Source: Pelecanus crispus
Lineage: Eukaryota > Chordata > Aves > Pelecaniformes > Pelecanidae
Length of the DNA: 64,000 bases
Direction of reading: 5' to 3'
Assembly (NCBI RefSeq): GCF_030463565.1
Contig: NC_134676.1
Span: forward strand, 5,110,001-5,174,000
Notes under the pieces: model-generated
The model's input: the letters and a program-made list of their open reading frames with translations, nothing else
Told to the model about the DNA's origin: nothing
Database searches by the model: none
Program-made: the position numbers and the translations under genes
Shown here: positions 1 through 12,100 of the stretch, one piece after another
How positions within the stretch are numbered: the first letter of the stretch is position 1
Layout: the number at the start of each line of letters is the position of its first letter

Positions 1-107
1 TTGAAGATCCTCAGTTTCAGAGTGACCTTCTCATGTGGCTGCAGAGACTGGTGAGGGAGTCAGCGTGGATACAGCTGTTTGACCCAACACATGGGATGAA
101 TTTGGGA
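1..107 (+). CDS. EPG5: EPG5 exon W1 (5' partial; donor uncertain)
   Basis: The open frame starts [16 protein letters not shown] and continues [12 protein letters not shown] to GMNLG. The chosen donor is GTAATT at 108. A better-matching donor, GTGAGG at 51, would remove 19 codons and is also phase 0. The coding-like sequence between them makes me prefer 107. The exon's 5' end is outside the window. Confidence 0.7.
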
Positions 108-3100
108 GTAATTTGTGAAAGTGTTTCTCTCACTGTCCCACATGCAATGATTTTTTTTTGGGGGGGGGGGGGGGGGGGGGGGGGTTGTTCTACTTGAGGA
201 ACAGAATCTGTTAGTGAATTTTTAGAATGAATTCCCTTGTCTCATGAAGTCAGTAGAGGTCAGCAGCATTAATGAGGACTGGCACCTGAGCAGCCAAGGC
301 TGCTCAAAGTGGGCTTAGTATTCGTTATGCTTTTACTTATTTTGAAAGTAAAACTATTCAGGCTTGTCAGTTTTGAGAAACTTCTATTCTTGCTGATTTC
401 TAAATAAATTAGTTTTTGATGCAATTGTAAAGTAATGAAATTTTCTACAGCAAAGAAAACAGTTTGTGGCTCATAAGCCAAGCAAGCAGACTTTTAAGTA
501 CTGTTCTCTTGTAACTTGCTGTGAAAATTGAGGTTTATTAGAAAGCGGGGGGGGGGGGGGGGGGGGAGAAATGAAAAAAAAAGAAACCCCTAGTTAGCAA
601 GACTATAAAGGAATAAACCTTGAAATTGTTTACAGGATTCCAATATAATTCCCTTTAGGTGTCAGTGTTGCAAAGAATTGGCTGTCCAGGTGACCACCTC
701 TTCCTCTTCAACCACATCCTTCGGTGTCCAGCTGGGATCAGCGAATGGGCTGTTCCGTTCATTCAGGTGTGAATGTTTAATTCTTTATTGTCAGAAAGTT
801 GGAGTGGGAGTGCAGTGGGTAGGAGAGGAGAGTGTCTTTTGCCTAGCCAATCCCTCATGACTGCTGTGTGTTTCCAGGTGTGTGGAATCATGGTAACAGT
901 GAGGGCTTTGTCAAGGGATGTATTCACCCGTGTTAGCCCAACCCTGAGCAGGTGAACAAGGAAACACACTTCTCGTTCTTGGCTAGAGAGGCTCCATGAA
1001 AGGGAGTCAAGGACTTGTGGCGTGCCTCAGAAGGCCTCATGCAGGTTTTGGGAGCGCTCTCCAAGAAAAGGAAAGAATATTTAGACTTGAAGCAGCAGCT
1101 GTTTATGAGACAAGTGAGATTGGAGGCGGCTCTGTATAAGGCGTGAGGAAGAACAGATTTTTATATCCTGCGCGTTGGAATAGGACCGGTTTCCCTGGAA
1201 AGTTTATTAGTTGGGTAATTTCAAGGGCAAGGGAAAAGGTTCACTTTGTATAGATTGGAGGGAGTGCAGATATCCAAAGGCACCAGGGCGTTCTCGCAAA
1301 GAACATTTTTGCTCCTCCAAGAGGGGAAGATGTTGGAAATCTAGCCGTAGGAAAAGGATTGCAATTACACTAACAGGGGAAAGGCAAGCAATGAAATAAA
1401 AGGATAGAATAGAATCATAGAATCATTTAGGTTGGAAAGGACCCTTAAGGTCATTGAGTCCAACTGTTCACCTAACACAGGAGGATCCTAACTTCCCCTG
1501 TGCTCAACATCCCAGTTCCCCCTGGTGCCCAGAAGTACACGTGAAACAAAGAGAGAAGTTGTCTTTTTCTGGAGCTTTTGATTTTTTAATTTTTCTCTTC
1601 CTTTCATTTCTATAAGTACTTCTTTTGGACAATTCCCAATATTTTGCCATAGTAATACTTTTTCCAAGATGTGGGTACTGTCTTTTATGGATACTTTTTA
1701 GTGTGAACAAAAAGCTAGTAAAAAATGTGAAACTCTGAATTTTAATTTCTCTGATAAAACTAATGTGCCCTTTGTTTATTTAGATTTACTTAGGTTTTTG
1801 CATTTAATTTCAGATCAAAGTCTTGGATAACCCCTCAGGTGTCTTTCATTTCATGCAATCTCTTGCCTTGCTTATGTCTCCTGTCAAGTAAGTATGAATA
1901 TGATTTTGTAAATACTTTCTGATTATTTAAGAGTAGAACACATGACACAAGATCTGCTTGTAAAACCCTGAGTTCATTGCAGGCAAAGTCCTAAAACAGG
2001 CACAAATAAGAGATTCACAGTTTAAGTCAAACTCGTTTTACTCATTCATCTTCAAGTACAGCCTTGGCAGTACATTCTCCTACTGTGCACTGTATGATGC
2101 AGCTTGCTTTCAGCTGTTGAATACCTTGTGAAGACTGACATACCCACGTGTCTTGTTACTGTGACTTCTGAAATAAAGTTCTTGCCTTGCATGATGGCCT
2201 GTTTATTATACTGTCTCTGCAACAGAAGCCCCTGCGTAAAGGGTTGGTTAAGTTGGTGTATACACTGGTTGTGCTGCTTGAATTTTTTCATCCTTCTTTA
2301 TCTAGAAGGAGTACGTGGTGCTTGGAGAAGCTAGTTAATAAAATCAATCATTAGTGAAAACTGTTAGACGCTTCAGGTAAAATACATAACTTGCCCGCTC
2401 CCCTGCCCAAATTTTAAAGTGAAAGAATCAAACCTGCTGGTATTTAGGGTTGCCACCGTGATCTTGATAGTCTGACCCTGAGTTAAGTGGGAGTCCCATT
2501 GCTTGGAGGCTATTATTTTATGAGGTTTTGGTTGTACATTTCCTGTCTAGAGCTGCTTGGGGAAACAAGTGTGTCGTGAGAGCATGAATATTGCCAGTGC
2601 ATTTTGATGCTTGTGTTTTGAACAAGGGCTAACTCAGTGTGTCTGGAGTGGTGCTCTCAGCTATTGATACAAGAACGCAGAGCCTCCATAAGGGCTGTGT
2701 TTTCTGTTAAAAGAGCTGACACTTGGCTGTTACAGCAGCTGCATGTCAGCAACAAGTTTGAATTCTGAATTTGGTTGGTGAAATCAGTATCTTAAAACTT
2801 GTATTTAATTTGTAATACGTTCCTTTTATCAGAGTATAAGTTCAAGGAGATCAGGAGGGTGATATTATCCTGGAGTTTTGTGGCACTGTGTGCAGAGTTC
2901 TACTGGAACATTTCTAGTTAGAAGGAAGTTGGATGTTATGCTTTCAACTTTTTACACAACCTTCCTGCATGTTTGTTTAACTTCAAATGAAAGTAAAACT
3001 AGGAGTTACTAAGGTTGGAAAGGATCTGTAAGATCATCAGTCCAACCATCAACCCAACACCCCCATGCCCACTAAACCATGTCCCAAAGGGCTACGTCTG

Positions 3101-6100
3101 CCCATTTTTTTGAACACTTCCAGGGATGGTGACTCCACCACCTTGCTGGGCAGCCTGTTCCAATGCTTGACCACTCTTTCTGTGAAGAAATTTTTCCTAA
3201 TATCCAATCTAAACCTCCCCTGACGCAACTTGAGCCCATTTCCTCTTGGAGAAGAGACCAACAACCCACCTCACTACGCCCTCCTGTCAGGCACTTGCAG
3301 AGAGCGATCAGGTCTCCCCTCAGCCTCCTTTTCTCCAGGCTAAACACCCCCAGTTCCCTCAGCCGCTCCTCATCAGCCCTGTGCTCCAGACCCTTCCCCA
3401 GCTTTGTTGCCCTTCTCTGGACACGCTCCAGCACCCCAATGTCTTTCTTGTAGTGAGGTGCCCAAAACTGGACACAGCATTCCAGGTGCGGCCTCACCAG
3501 TGCCGAGGACAGGGGCACGATCCCTGCCCTGCTCCTGCTGGCCACACTATTCTTGACACAAGCCAGGATGCTGTTGGCCTTCTTGGCCACCTGGGCACAC
3601 TGCCGGCTGTCGATCAACACCCCCTTGCTGGTATATGCCTGAACAACTAAGGTTTTATATGGTACAGGGTCTGAAAACTCCCGGACTTAAGGTGGTCTAA
3701 TACATGGAACTGGAGCTGGCTTGATTTGAGGCAACTCTTCCCTTGGAAGGTCTTCAGTTGTGGTGTAGCTCAGCGTACCTAAGACCAGTCTTACTAACGT
3801 TGACGTGGTGTCCAGCTAAAGCAGCTATGAAAGTTGTACAGTGGAAGTGGCCTGCACAAAATCCTGTTCATTGTTGACTCACCAAGTGATAGCCTTAAAT
3901 GGTTGTTGTAGAATACCTTTTCTGAAATACGACTCTCATTTTTTGAAGGACTTTTCCTGCACATGGAAAAGAATAGTGTTATTTCTTGTGTATTTAAATG
4001 TGCTTGCTCTACAGGGCTGATAGCCATTTACATTGTTCAGAATATTGCTTGGAAGATCACTTACGGAATACAAGAGATTGGTGCAAGCCTTGTAGGACAT
4101 CAGGTTATTTGAAGTACTTGTTTATTTCTTGTTCTTGTATATGTTTTTGAGTATCTTAACTAAAAGATGACTAAATTCAGAATTTTTAGTTCTCTAATTT
4201 TTGTAAACTTAATTTTTTCACTTTAAATCAGAAATCGGGTGGACTTCCTGTGTCATATGAAACCAAGTGAAAGGAAAAGTTCCTCTTCATCTGGGAAAGA
4301 ATCTGGAAATTGGACCCTGGTAGATGAGGGAGGAGAAGAGGTACAGCTCTTTTTTTTTTTTTTTTTTTCCTTTGAGCTTTTCTTCAAGATTGTTGTATTG
4401 ATTTTGTGAAATAAGAGAAAGAAAAACTTACTGTTGTTCAGTTAAAAAGCATCATTTGAAATTTAGATGTATTTTACTCTCCTTATCGCTGTATATAACT
4501 GTAGGTAGTGGAGTTTCCCGGAATGAGTATTAGCAGATAGAAATTAAACTTATTGGAGCTACTGCATGCAAAAAGAGCATGGAAGTAGACATGTTTGAAT
4601 AGGTGTTTCCATTCAGAAGCTGTGTTGGACTGGCACAGCGTTGCCTCTATTTCTGTTTCCTAGCTGATAAGGACTTTTATGTAGAAACACACACAGAAGA
4701 GGAATTTAGGAGGCTGTGTGTGTGAAGGAGAGTTCATTTGTACTTTCCTCTTACAAGCAAACTGTAACTGGTACAACAGTGAAGCCCTTCTACCATGTGT
4801 TTTGTTGGAAAGCTACTAAAAGGGACTGTTTGAATTTATCTATAGGATGAGGATCCTGAAACAAGCTGGATTCTGCTTTCGGAAGACGACTTGATTTCCC
4901 TGTTGTCACAGTTCCCATTTCATGAACTCTTTCAGCAGTTCCTTGGATTTAAGTCTGGAGGTAAATCGTCTGTTAAAGAGTTATTCTTCGTTTTGCTTAT
5001 GCTAATTGTATTATTGACTAAAACTGCCAAGAATGATACTGTGTTATGAGAGTCTCTGAGTGAAGTGATAACCTGTGCAACAGCTCACAGACTAAATAGA
5101 TAAGATGGAAGTGTATGCCATGTGTCTGGGGTAACTTAAAAACTTACAGCAATACTAGCATGCAAAACATTAGTACTTTCCCTTAGTTTTGATCTGCTGA
5201 TATTTATACTCATAGATGTGCTTTCCGAACTAATTTTCCCCCGTTGCCTCTTAGCTGTAATGTTACTGTGATTATTATTCCCCCCCACCCCCCAATTATT
5301 TGATCATTCTTTATATTGTTAAATCTCTGGACAAGTACATGAAGATAATTGATCTTCATGAAAAGATAAGATGTCTTATAACCTGCATAGATTATTTGTA
5401 CTTAACAGGTATTTATTGTTCATTTCGGAAACAAAACATAAGTTTCAGTTCACTATAACTAACAATGAACTGTTTGCCAGCTATATGGTGAACTCTTGTT
5501 TCAAGTGCTCGCTAAGTTACTTAAAAAATCCAGAATTCACACACTTTTTTGAGACTTACTTTTGTCTGTCTTGGTCTTAGGTGCTTATTTTCCTGAAAAA
5601 ACAACTCCCCAGGAGATGATGAAGATTTTTGCTTTTGCAAACTCATTAGTGGAACTTCTGTCTGCGGGATTAGAAACATTTAACAGAGCACGATACCGAC
5701 AGTTTGTGAAGCGAATTGGTCAGCTGATCAAGTAAGAGAATATGTTCTCTGTGATATGATTAAATCTTTTTCATACAGTTTGGTTTAGAGTTCAGAGCTG
5801 CCAAAAAAATCCCCAAACAACCCACTACAAAACAAAAAAACCTAGAACACCCCCTCTGCCCGCCACCAGCCAGTTTTTGGGTAGCTTTTGCTCTGAGAGT
5901 TGGTCAGTTTGGAGTTAGCTGATCTGGGAGTCTGAAATCTCAGGGTCCTTGACTCTAAAGCTGCCTCTGAAGTGGGGAATTGCAGAGTCTGAATGCTGTG
6001 GTTGCGAAGGAGCCAGGTGAGCTGTGGAGCACCAGGATGATTTCCATCAGGGATGTGCTTAGGTTTGTCTTGGAAAGTCACTGAAATCCAACAGACAGCT

Positions 6101-9100
6101 TCTCGAATCACCCCTATTTATAACCAGTGTTACTGCTTTCTTTCCGTTGTTATCCAGAATTGGTTTAGGGTTTTTAGTTCGATGATTTTCAAGGAATATA
6201 TTGTTGCAGTAAGCACATATAATTGAAACCTAAAAGTTGCTCTTCATTTTTAAATCTCTAGTAGTCACTTGATACGGCTTCTATGAGTGTGTTTTTAAGG
6301 GGGATACAGTTAAATCAAATCAGAAACAAAATCCATTTTGTTTCCTCTGTGTTATTAGAGCAGTAACTTTCTCAGTGTAATTATTCCTATATGAGCTTTT
6401 TGCATGTACTACCGTTTCGTAATGTAGGATTACCTTAAGCTCCAAAGTTCATACACAAACTAATTTGGTGTCACAGGATATTATGCATTGTTTGCTTGCA
6501 AAACCAAGGAAGGATAACACGGGAATTTTAGACTAACCCTGTCTGAAGAGGGGAGGGAAATGCTATTTATATGGAAATCTCTGGAAACTGGAGGACAAAG
6601 GGTTGAACATCTCTTGTGACCGGACTCTGATCTAGTTGCACTTGTCTGTGTTTTTATATGGTGATGACATACTTAACGATCCTTCTGCGACTTGTTTGTT
6701 CTGCTGTATAGGATGACACTTTGTCATGTGAGTGACCACTGGGCCCAATACGTTAGCAGCAATAAACAATATGGATCAGTAGCGCATCCCTACTCTGTGG
6801 AAAAATTGCAACTGGAGTTTGATGAGCTGTTTTTTAGAGCTGTTCTCCATGTTCTGAAGGCAAAAAGGTAGGCTGTCCAATGTGATTGATGCTGGCTTCA
6901 TCTTGGAGGAGTTAGATATTTGAAACTGGGAATTGCAGTAGCTTTAAATGCTTAATGGTTTAAACAAGACTGCAATATGCAGGATTTTTCAGCATATTGG
7001 TAGTAGTAAGATGGGGAGGAGCTGTGTCTTGAATTCTAGCATCTGGCAGAAGCTCTGGGGACTTGCTCAGTTCAGAATGAGGTTAACTCAGAATTTGAGA
7101 TGCTAAGACGCATCCTCCCATTCCTAATTCTGTTATATGGCAGAGATGGGGGCATATGTCTCCTTTTCAAATGTTGGGATTTATCAGGGTGAAACCGTTT
7201 CTATCTGCATCTTCAAATCCAACAGGTTGGGAGTCTGGTTATTCATGTCCGAGATGCCTTACAGAACCTTATCCAGCAACATGCTTTGGAGGCTCTTCTT
7301 TGTCATGCACTGTGCAGAGAGCGAGCACCTGGAAAAGCTCTGCTCTACTCTGCAACCTGCTGACTGCAAACAAAGACTCAAAGGTAGAATTCCATCACTC
7401 GGAACCAATTCTCATAGATTCAGCTACTGCTGCATCAGTTATGGGTTTAATTCTTGGCAGGTTTCATTGTTAAATATGTCCTCAGCAGCAGCATGACTGG
7501 TCCAGAGGCCTCAGAAATGTTTTGGGCAGTTCATGGGCTTCCAGTGCTCATTTGACCACTCTCATTTTAACAGGAATTGTTGTATCTACAGTCCTTTTAG
7601 TTTTTTCTCTGACAGTGACCGCTACTGGCTGCTTCAGAGAGCTTCAGAAGCGCCATGCAGTAGGTACATCTTGTGTATTCTCATATCAGGTCCCATCTTG
7701 ACCTTTGATAGTATTTGGAGAGTGAAATTTAAATTCTGAAATAAAGAATTTTGTGTCACTTAGGTTTTTTTGTCTGCTATTGACTGTTGTTGACCGTTGA
7801 GCTGTTGATACTTGTATAAATACCCCAGTGCTGCCACCACCCCCACCCCCCCCAACTTGCTAATTTTGGCTTCAGTAACTTACATTGTGGGAGATCTGCT
7901 TATCTTCCACAACTACAGATGTTTCCCTTATCTCAAGCCTTCTTTTGATGCTTTTCTTGTCCTATATGCCACCTTTTCTTCATATTTCCCCTTGACTTCT
8001 GCCCTGTGTTGATCTCCACAGTGACTGTGGTGGCTTCAGCTATAGCAGAGTTATTTAGAAGCCAGCTGGAATGCCACTTTCCCTTTGCTGCTGCCTTCAT
8101 GGAAAATATTTCAGGACTAGATTGACAGGGAGACAGGTAAACAAAGCAGTAACTCCCTACTTCACAGCCTCTTTGCTGTCTTCAGGGAGAGCAAATCTCA
8201 CTACCAGTCAGTTTTACTTTTCAGCTAGCTGGTAGCTCCGGATAGCTGTCACTGCATCAGCCAAGTCTTTTGATGGAGAAGTAGAAGAAAACGGGCATCT
8301 TGAGAGGTTACAGAGCATACTGACTCTGTGCAAGCTCAGCTAGCATTTAAGGCAGTTTACGCAGAGTGGGAGAGGGATATCAAGGCTGTAGCTGTGCACA
8401 CTTTATGAAGTGCTCATCTGTTTCAGCTGGCAAGTGCTAATCAGTAACAATTACACTGTTTCAGTAGGACTTTTTTGTTTTTGCAAGAAATTTTTAATGC
8501 ATCTCAAACAAAGAGAATGTGATATGGTGGGTTGCAGCTCTGACAGTAACAAACACTACATTTTTCTTGTTTTGTTCAGGTGTTTTTTTGCTACTAGCTA
8601 ACTTTTATGTTTTAAAGTCCCTGGTATTCTGATGCAGCATATTTTTATCCTCTTCGTTCTCCTTGACAGGTTATGTCAGCACAATACTATTTTTCTCAAC
8701 TGTCTAAACAGGGAATATCAACAGTTCTTTCAGTGAAATCCATCTAATCTTCTGAAATAGCTTCTTTTGACTAACACCAATATAATGGTGACTTAATTTC
8801 CTGTAATTCATACCCTAGAAGACAATGGCATTAACATTCTTGTGGGAGAGAACCTTTTTTATTGATTTCCCTTCCAGATTAAGTTTGACAAATGTTATGT
8901 GGTGAATTTACTGGTGATAGCAAGCCTTGGTAATTGATGGAAACTTTAGGCTTGCACATACAGAGGTGGCAGCATAGTTGCTTTTACGGGATAGGTAGGA
9001 ATAACATGATGAAATGGAGTGCAGTGATGGAGCTGCACTTACTTAGGACAACCTTTGTATGTATGAGAGCTACCAGATATAAAATAACCCCCTGGAGAAA

Positions 9101-12100
9101 TATGGGAAGTCCAGTTACTTGATGTATTCTTGAGTGGACCAAATGTTAATAAATTTACTGTGGAACACACATTTTCACTGACAAGCAATGACCTAGTAGT
9201 TTCTTCTTGATGTTGGCTACCTGTGTGAGTACGAACGTGTTCTCTGTAAGGTTTATAAATATAGGATTAACAGTTTTGTCTTTGCTTCCATTGCAGTTGG
9301 CAATGAGAACCTGCTGAACAACATTTCTGGTTACAGTTTCTTTACTGTCATTACCAAGATTTGAGGAGCCACTGGTTTTTAGGGTCTCTCTGAACTTGAT
9401 TTGGAGTGTGAGCAAATGTGCAGAGGAGGAAGGGAATAGGCTCAAGTAGCAACTGTGTGGTGAAGATGTCATTGCTCCCGTGAGATGATAGGATTTAGGT
9501 GGAGCCTCTCTTCTTCCCTTTTTCCTTGTCCCCATCCTTCAGTCCCAAGCTATGGCTTGGTGCAGGTTTTCAGGTTGGCGTGGGGTCAGCAGCGTGTGGA
9601 GCACACGGATGGCCCCAGGTACGGTGAAGGGGAAGGTGCAGCAGGAGCAGGAAGCCGTGAGATTGCAGAGCTGTGACTTGCAGCACAGAAGGTCTAGCGC
9701 ACACGTGCTGGGCAGCTGCCACCACCAGCCCTCCTCCTTCCATTTATGGTCTTTGTCCTTAACTTTACCAGATCCCGTTTCTTTCTCTTCTGTCCCCCTC
9801 CAAACCCCTTCTCTGTTGCTTAGCTGGTCTATGCCTAATGAAACACAGGCACACGCATCACGGTGCTAATAGTACAATTGCTGTCGTAGAGTCATTTGTT
9901 ACTTGCCTGTCCTACCCCTTCCCCACCCTGTGGGTAATTCTGCTATGCCTTTATTATATAGTAATGGCATAGTCTTTTTTTTTTTTTTTTTTTTTGTCCT
10001 TCTACATTACCTTAAAAAAACCCAAACAGCAGCAACAAAACCCACAGTGCTCTAATTTCTGCTAGAAGGATAAAAGGTAGCATTAGGAAAGGGAGATGAA
10101 TGGATGAAACATCCACTGCATGTCTGTTGTGCCTTATCGGGAGTGTAGTTTATCTTCCTATATGGAAAAACTCTTTCCTTAAATTGCACAATCCTCCAGC
10201 ATGCTGTTCATGAGATATTTTGGCTGTACAAGTCTGACCTCAGGTTGAAGTACAGCTGCAAAATTCTTGAAAGCCCTTACAATAGAATGTAACCTAAGTG
10301 GAAATGTTTAATCGTGAGCATGCTGAGCACATCCCTGTGCAGATTAAGTAGTTGAGTGCCACAATGAGTGCTTTTTCAGTATATTCAACTGCTACGATAT
10401 GATCACTGTAAATAGTATTTACTGACATGTTATGCTTCAGAGGAAGCAGACCACTCTCCAAACCATTTTACAGCTCAAATGCAGCTTTCTATGCTTGCTT
10501 TGCTGCACAGACTCTATTTAAAGTTATTTGGAAGAAATAAAAATTATTTTAAAGTCCTGTTCAGGTTTCTTTGTACATTTTTGCTTCCTGTTATCCCCCC
10601 ATCCCAAGGAATGGAATGTTTATTTGCATTTGGCAACATGTCACTCCTGGGTTTATAGAGGAAACCTGCCTTGAATTCAAGTGACAGCATCTCTTAGCCT
10701 TCCTGTCCTGTGCAACTTCAGTTCTGTTTTCAGAGATATTTTTTCCAAAAAAGTGCATTCAGTAATTTTCTTGTATTGAGTTTGAGAAATGGAAACTGAC
10801 TTTTCCTTGTAGCACTTGGACATAATCTAGGCCCAGGGCTGGATGCTTGAAGTATTTTTATTTGTAATCAGCATAGAATGATCTCCCCAGTTTAATTGCT
10901 GCTTGAGGTCCTGGTATGTGGAATGCGCAAAGTCTCTCAACTTGATCAAAACCTCTCTGCTGTGCTTGGATGGGCTTAGTTTTAATCTTCTCTTGACTAT
11001 GTGCTGATTAAAACTAGAATCCTTTGATATAATTTGGACTTAATCTGTGGAATTAATTGCTCCAATATGTAATGGAAGCCAAAGCCATGATAACACTTTT
11101 AAAAAGCAAAAAGATTCACACAATTCGTCCTGTGAATGATTGACTTTGTATACTTAAAATAATATTCAAAATCGAATTTCAGCTGTTCTTGAAGCAGTTT
11201 TAGCTTCCATTATGAATTACTAGTGTATTTACTGAATCATATGGACTCACTGCATATTATGGTGTTTCTTGCACCTTATTTTAAAGCAGCTGATACCAAG
11301 CACTTCTGAAGAGAGGGTACTAACGCAGTGATGGTAATTCCTTTGTCACTGATTCCTTCTCTGGGATTGGACTGTCAATAAATGTATAAATATTGATGAT
11401 GTATGTCCTGTAATGCTTCTTTTACCATGTTTCTTTCATGTGACTTTTTTCTAGACCCAGAGCACTTTGAAAATTTTGAAAAGTATCTCAAATCAATGAA
11501 CTGCTCGGAAGAGATTTGTCTGCTCACCACATTTGCTCAGATGGCACAAACCAAACAGGCTGATGTCGATGAGGATTTTATCAAAATCATTGTTCTGGAG
11601 ATATATGAGGTGAGTAATATTACTGGTCCATTCAGGAAAAGGATGAATATGCTTTTTTTTCTTTCTAACAGTGGAAGGTGTGAAACATTCATGGCTTCTG
11701 TAGTTTGTTCTATCATGGAACTAAGAGAGTGCTACTTCTGAGGTTTATAATGTAGTACTGAAATAAAATATCCTGAAGTGCATGTTTTTCTGGGAGAAAG
11801 AACAGCTTTTCTGTAGACCAAGCCAGAATGAAACAAATGAACAAAAACATCTTTGTTTTGTTTTATTTTTCTCACACAGGTCTAACTTGTACCTCTGAAA
11901 TTCCTTGTGTGTGTTGTGGTTTGGGTTTTTTCTGGGTTTTTTTTTTTTTTTTTTTTAAAATGTGTGGCTTTACTGTTCCTATGATTATTTTTGGACTTTG
12001 TTTTTGGCACTGTGACATAATAATTCCATTATATTCTAGGGAAATCAGTTTCAGTTTTAATATGGGCATTTATCAACCTCGTTGTCCGGAATCACCAAGA

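Larger units (their letters stand above)
4341..7225 (+). other. Introns W4-W8, unique sequence
   Basis: Apart from exons W5-W7, I see only AT-rich unique intron sequence, with an oligo-T run near 4351-4370 and a C-rich run near 5281. No repeat family or RNA gene was recognised. Confidence 0.6.

Noticed and set aside
7137-7496. 119-codon frame around 7.1-7.5 kb as a separate gene
   Set aside because: It contains EPG5 exon W8 (7226-7383) read through into both introns.
9155-9535. 126-codon minus-strand frame in intron W8-W9 as a gene
   Set aside because: There is no recognisable homology, and it is not flanked by promoter or splice signals that would set it apart from chance.
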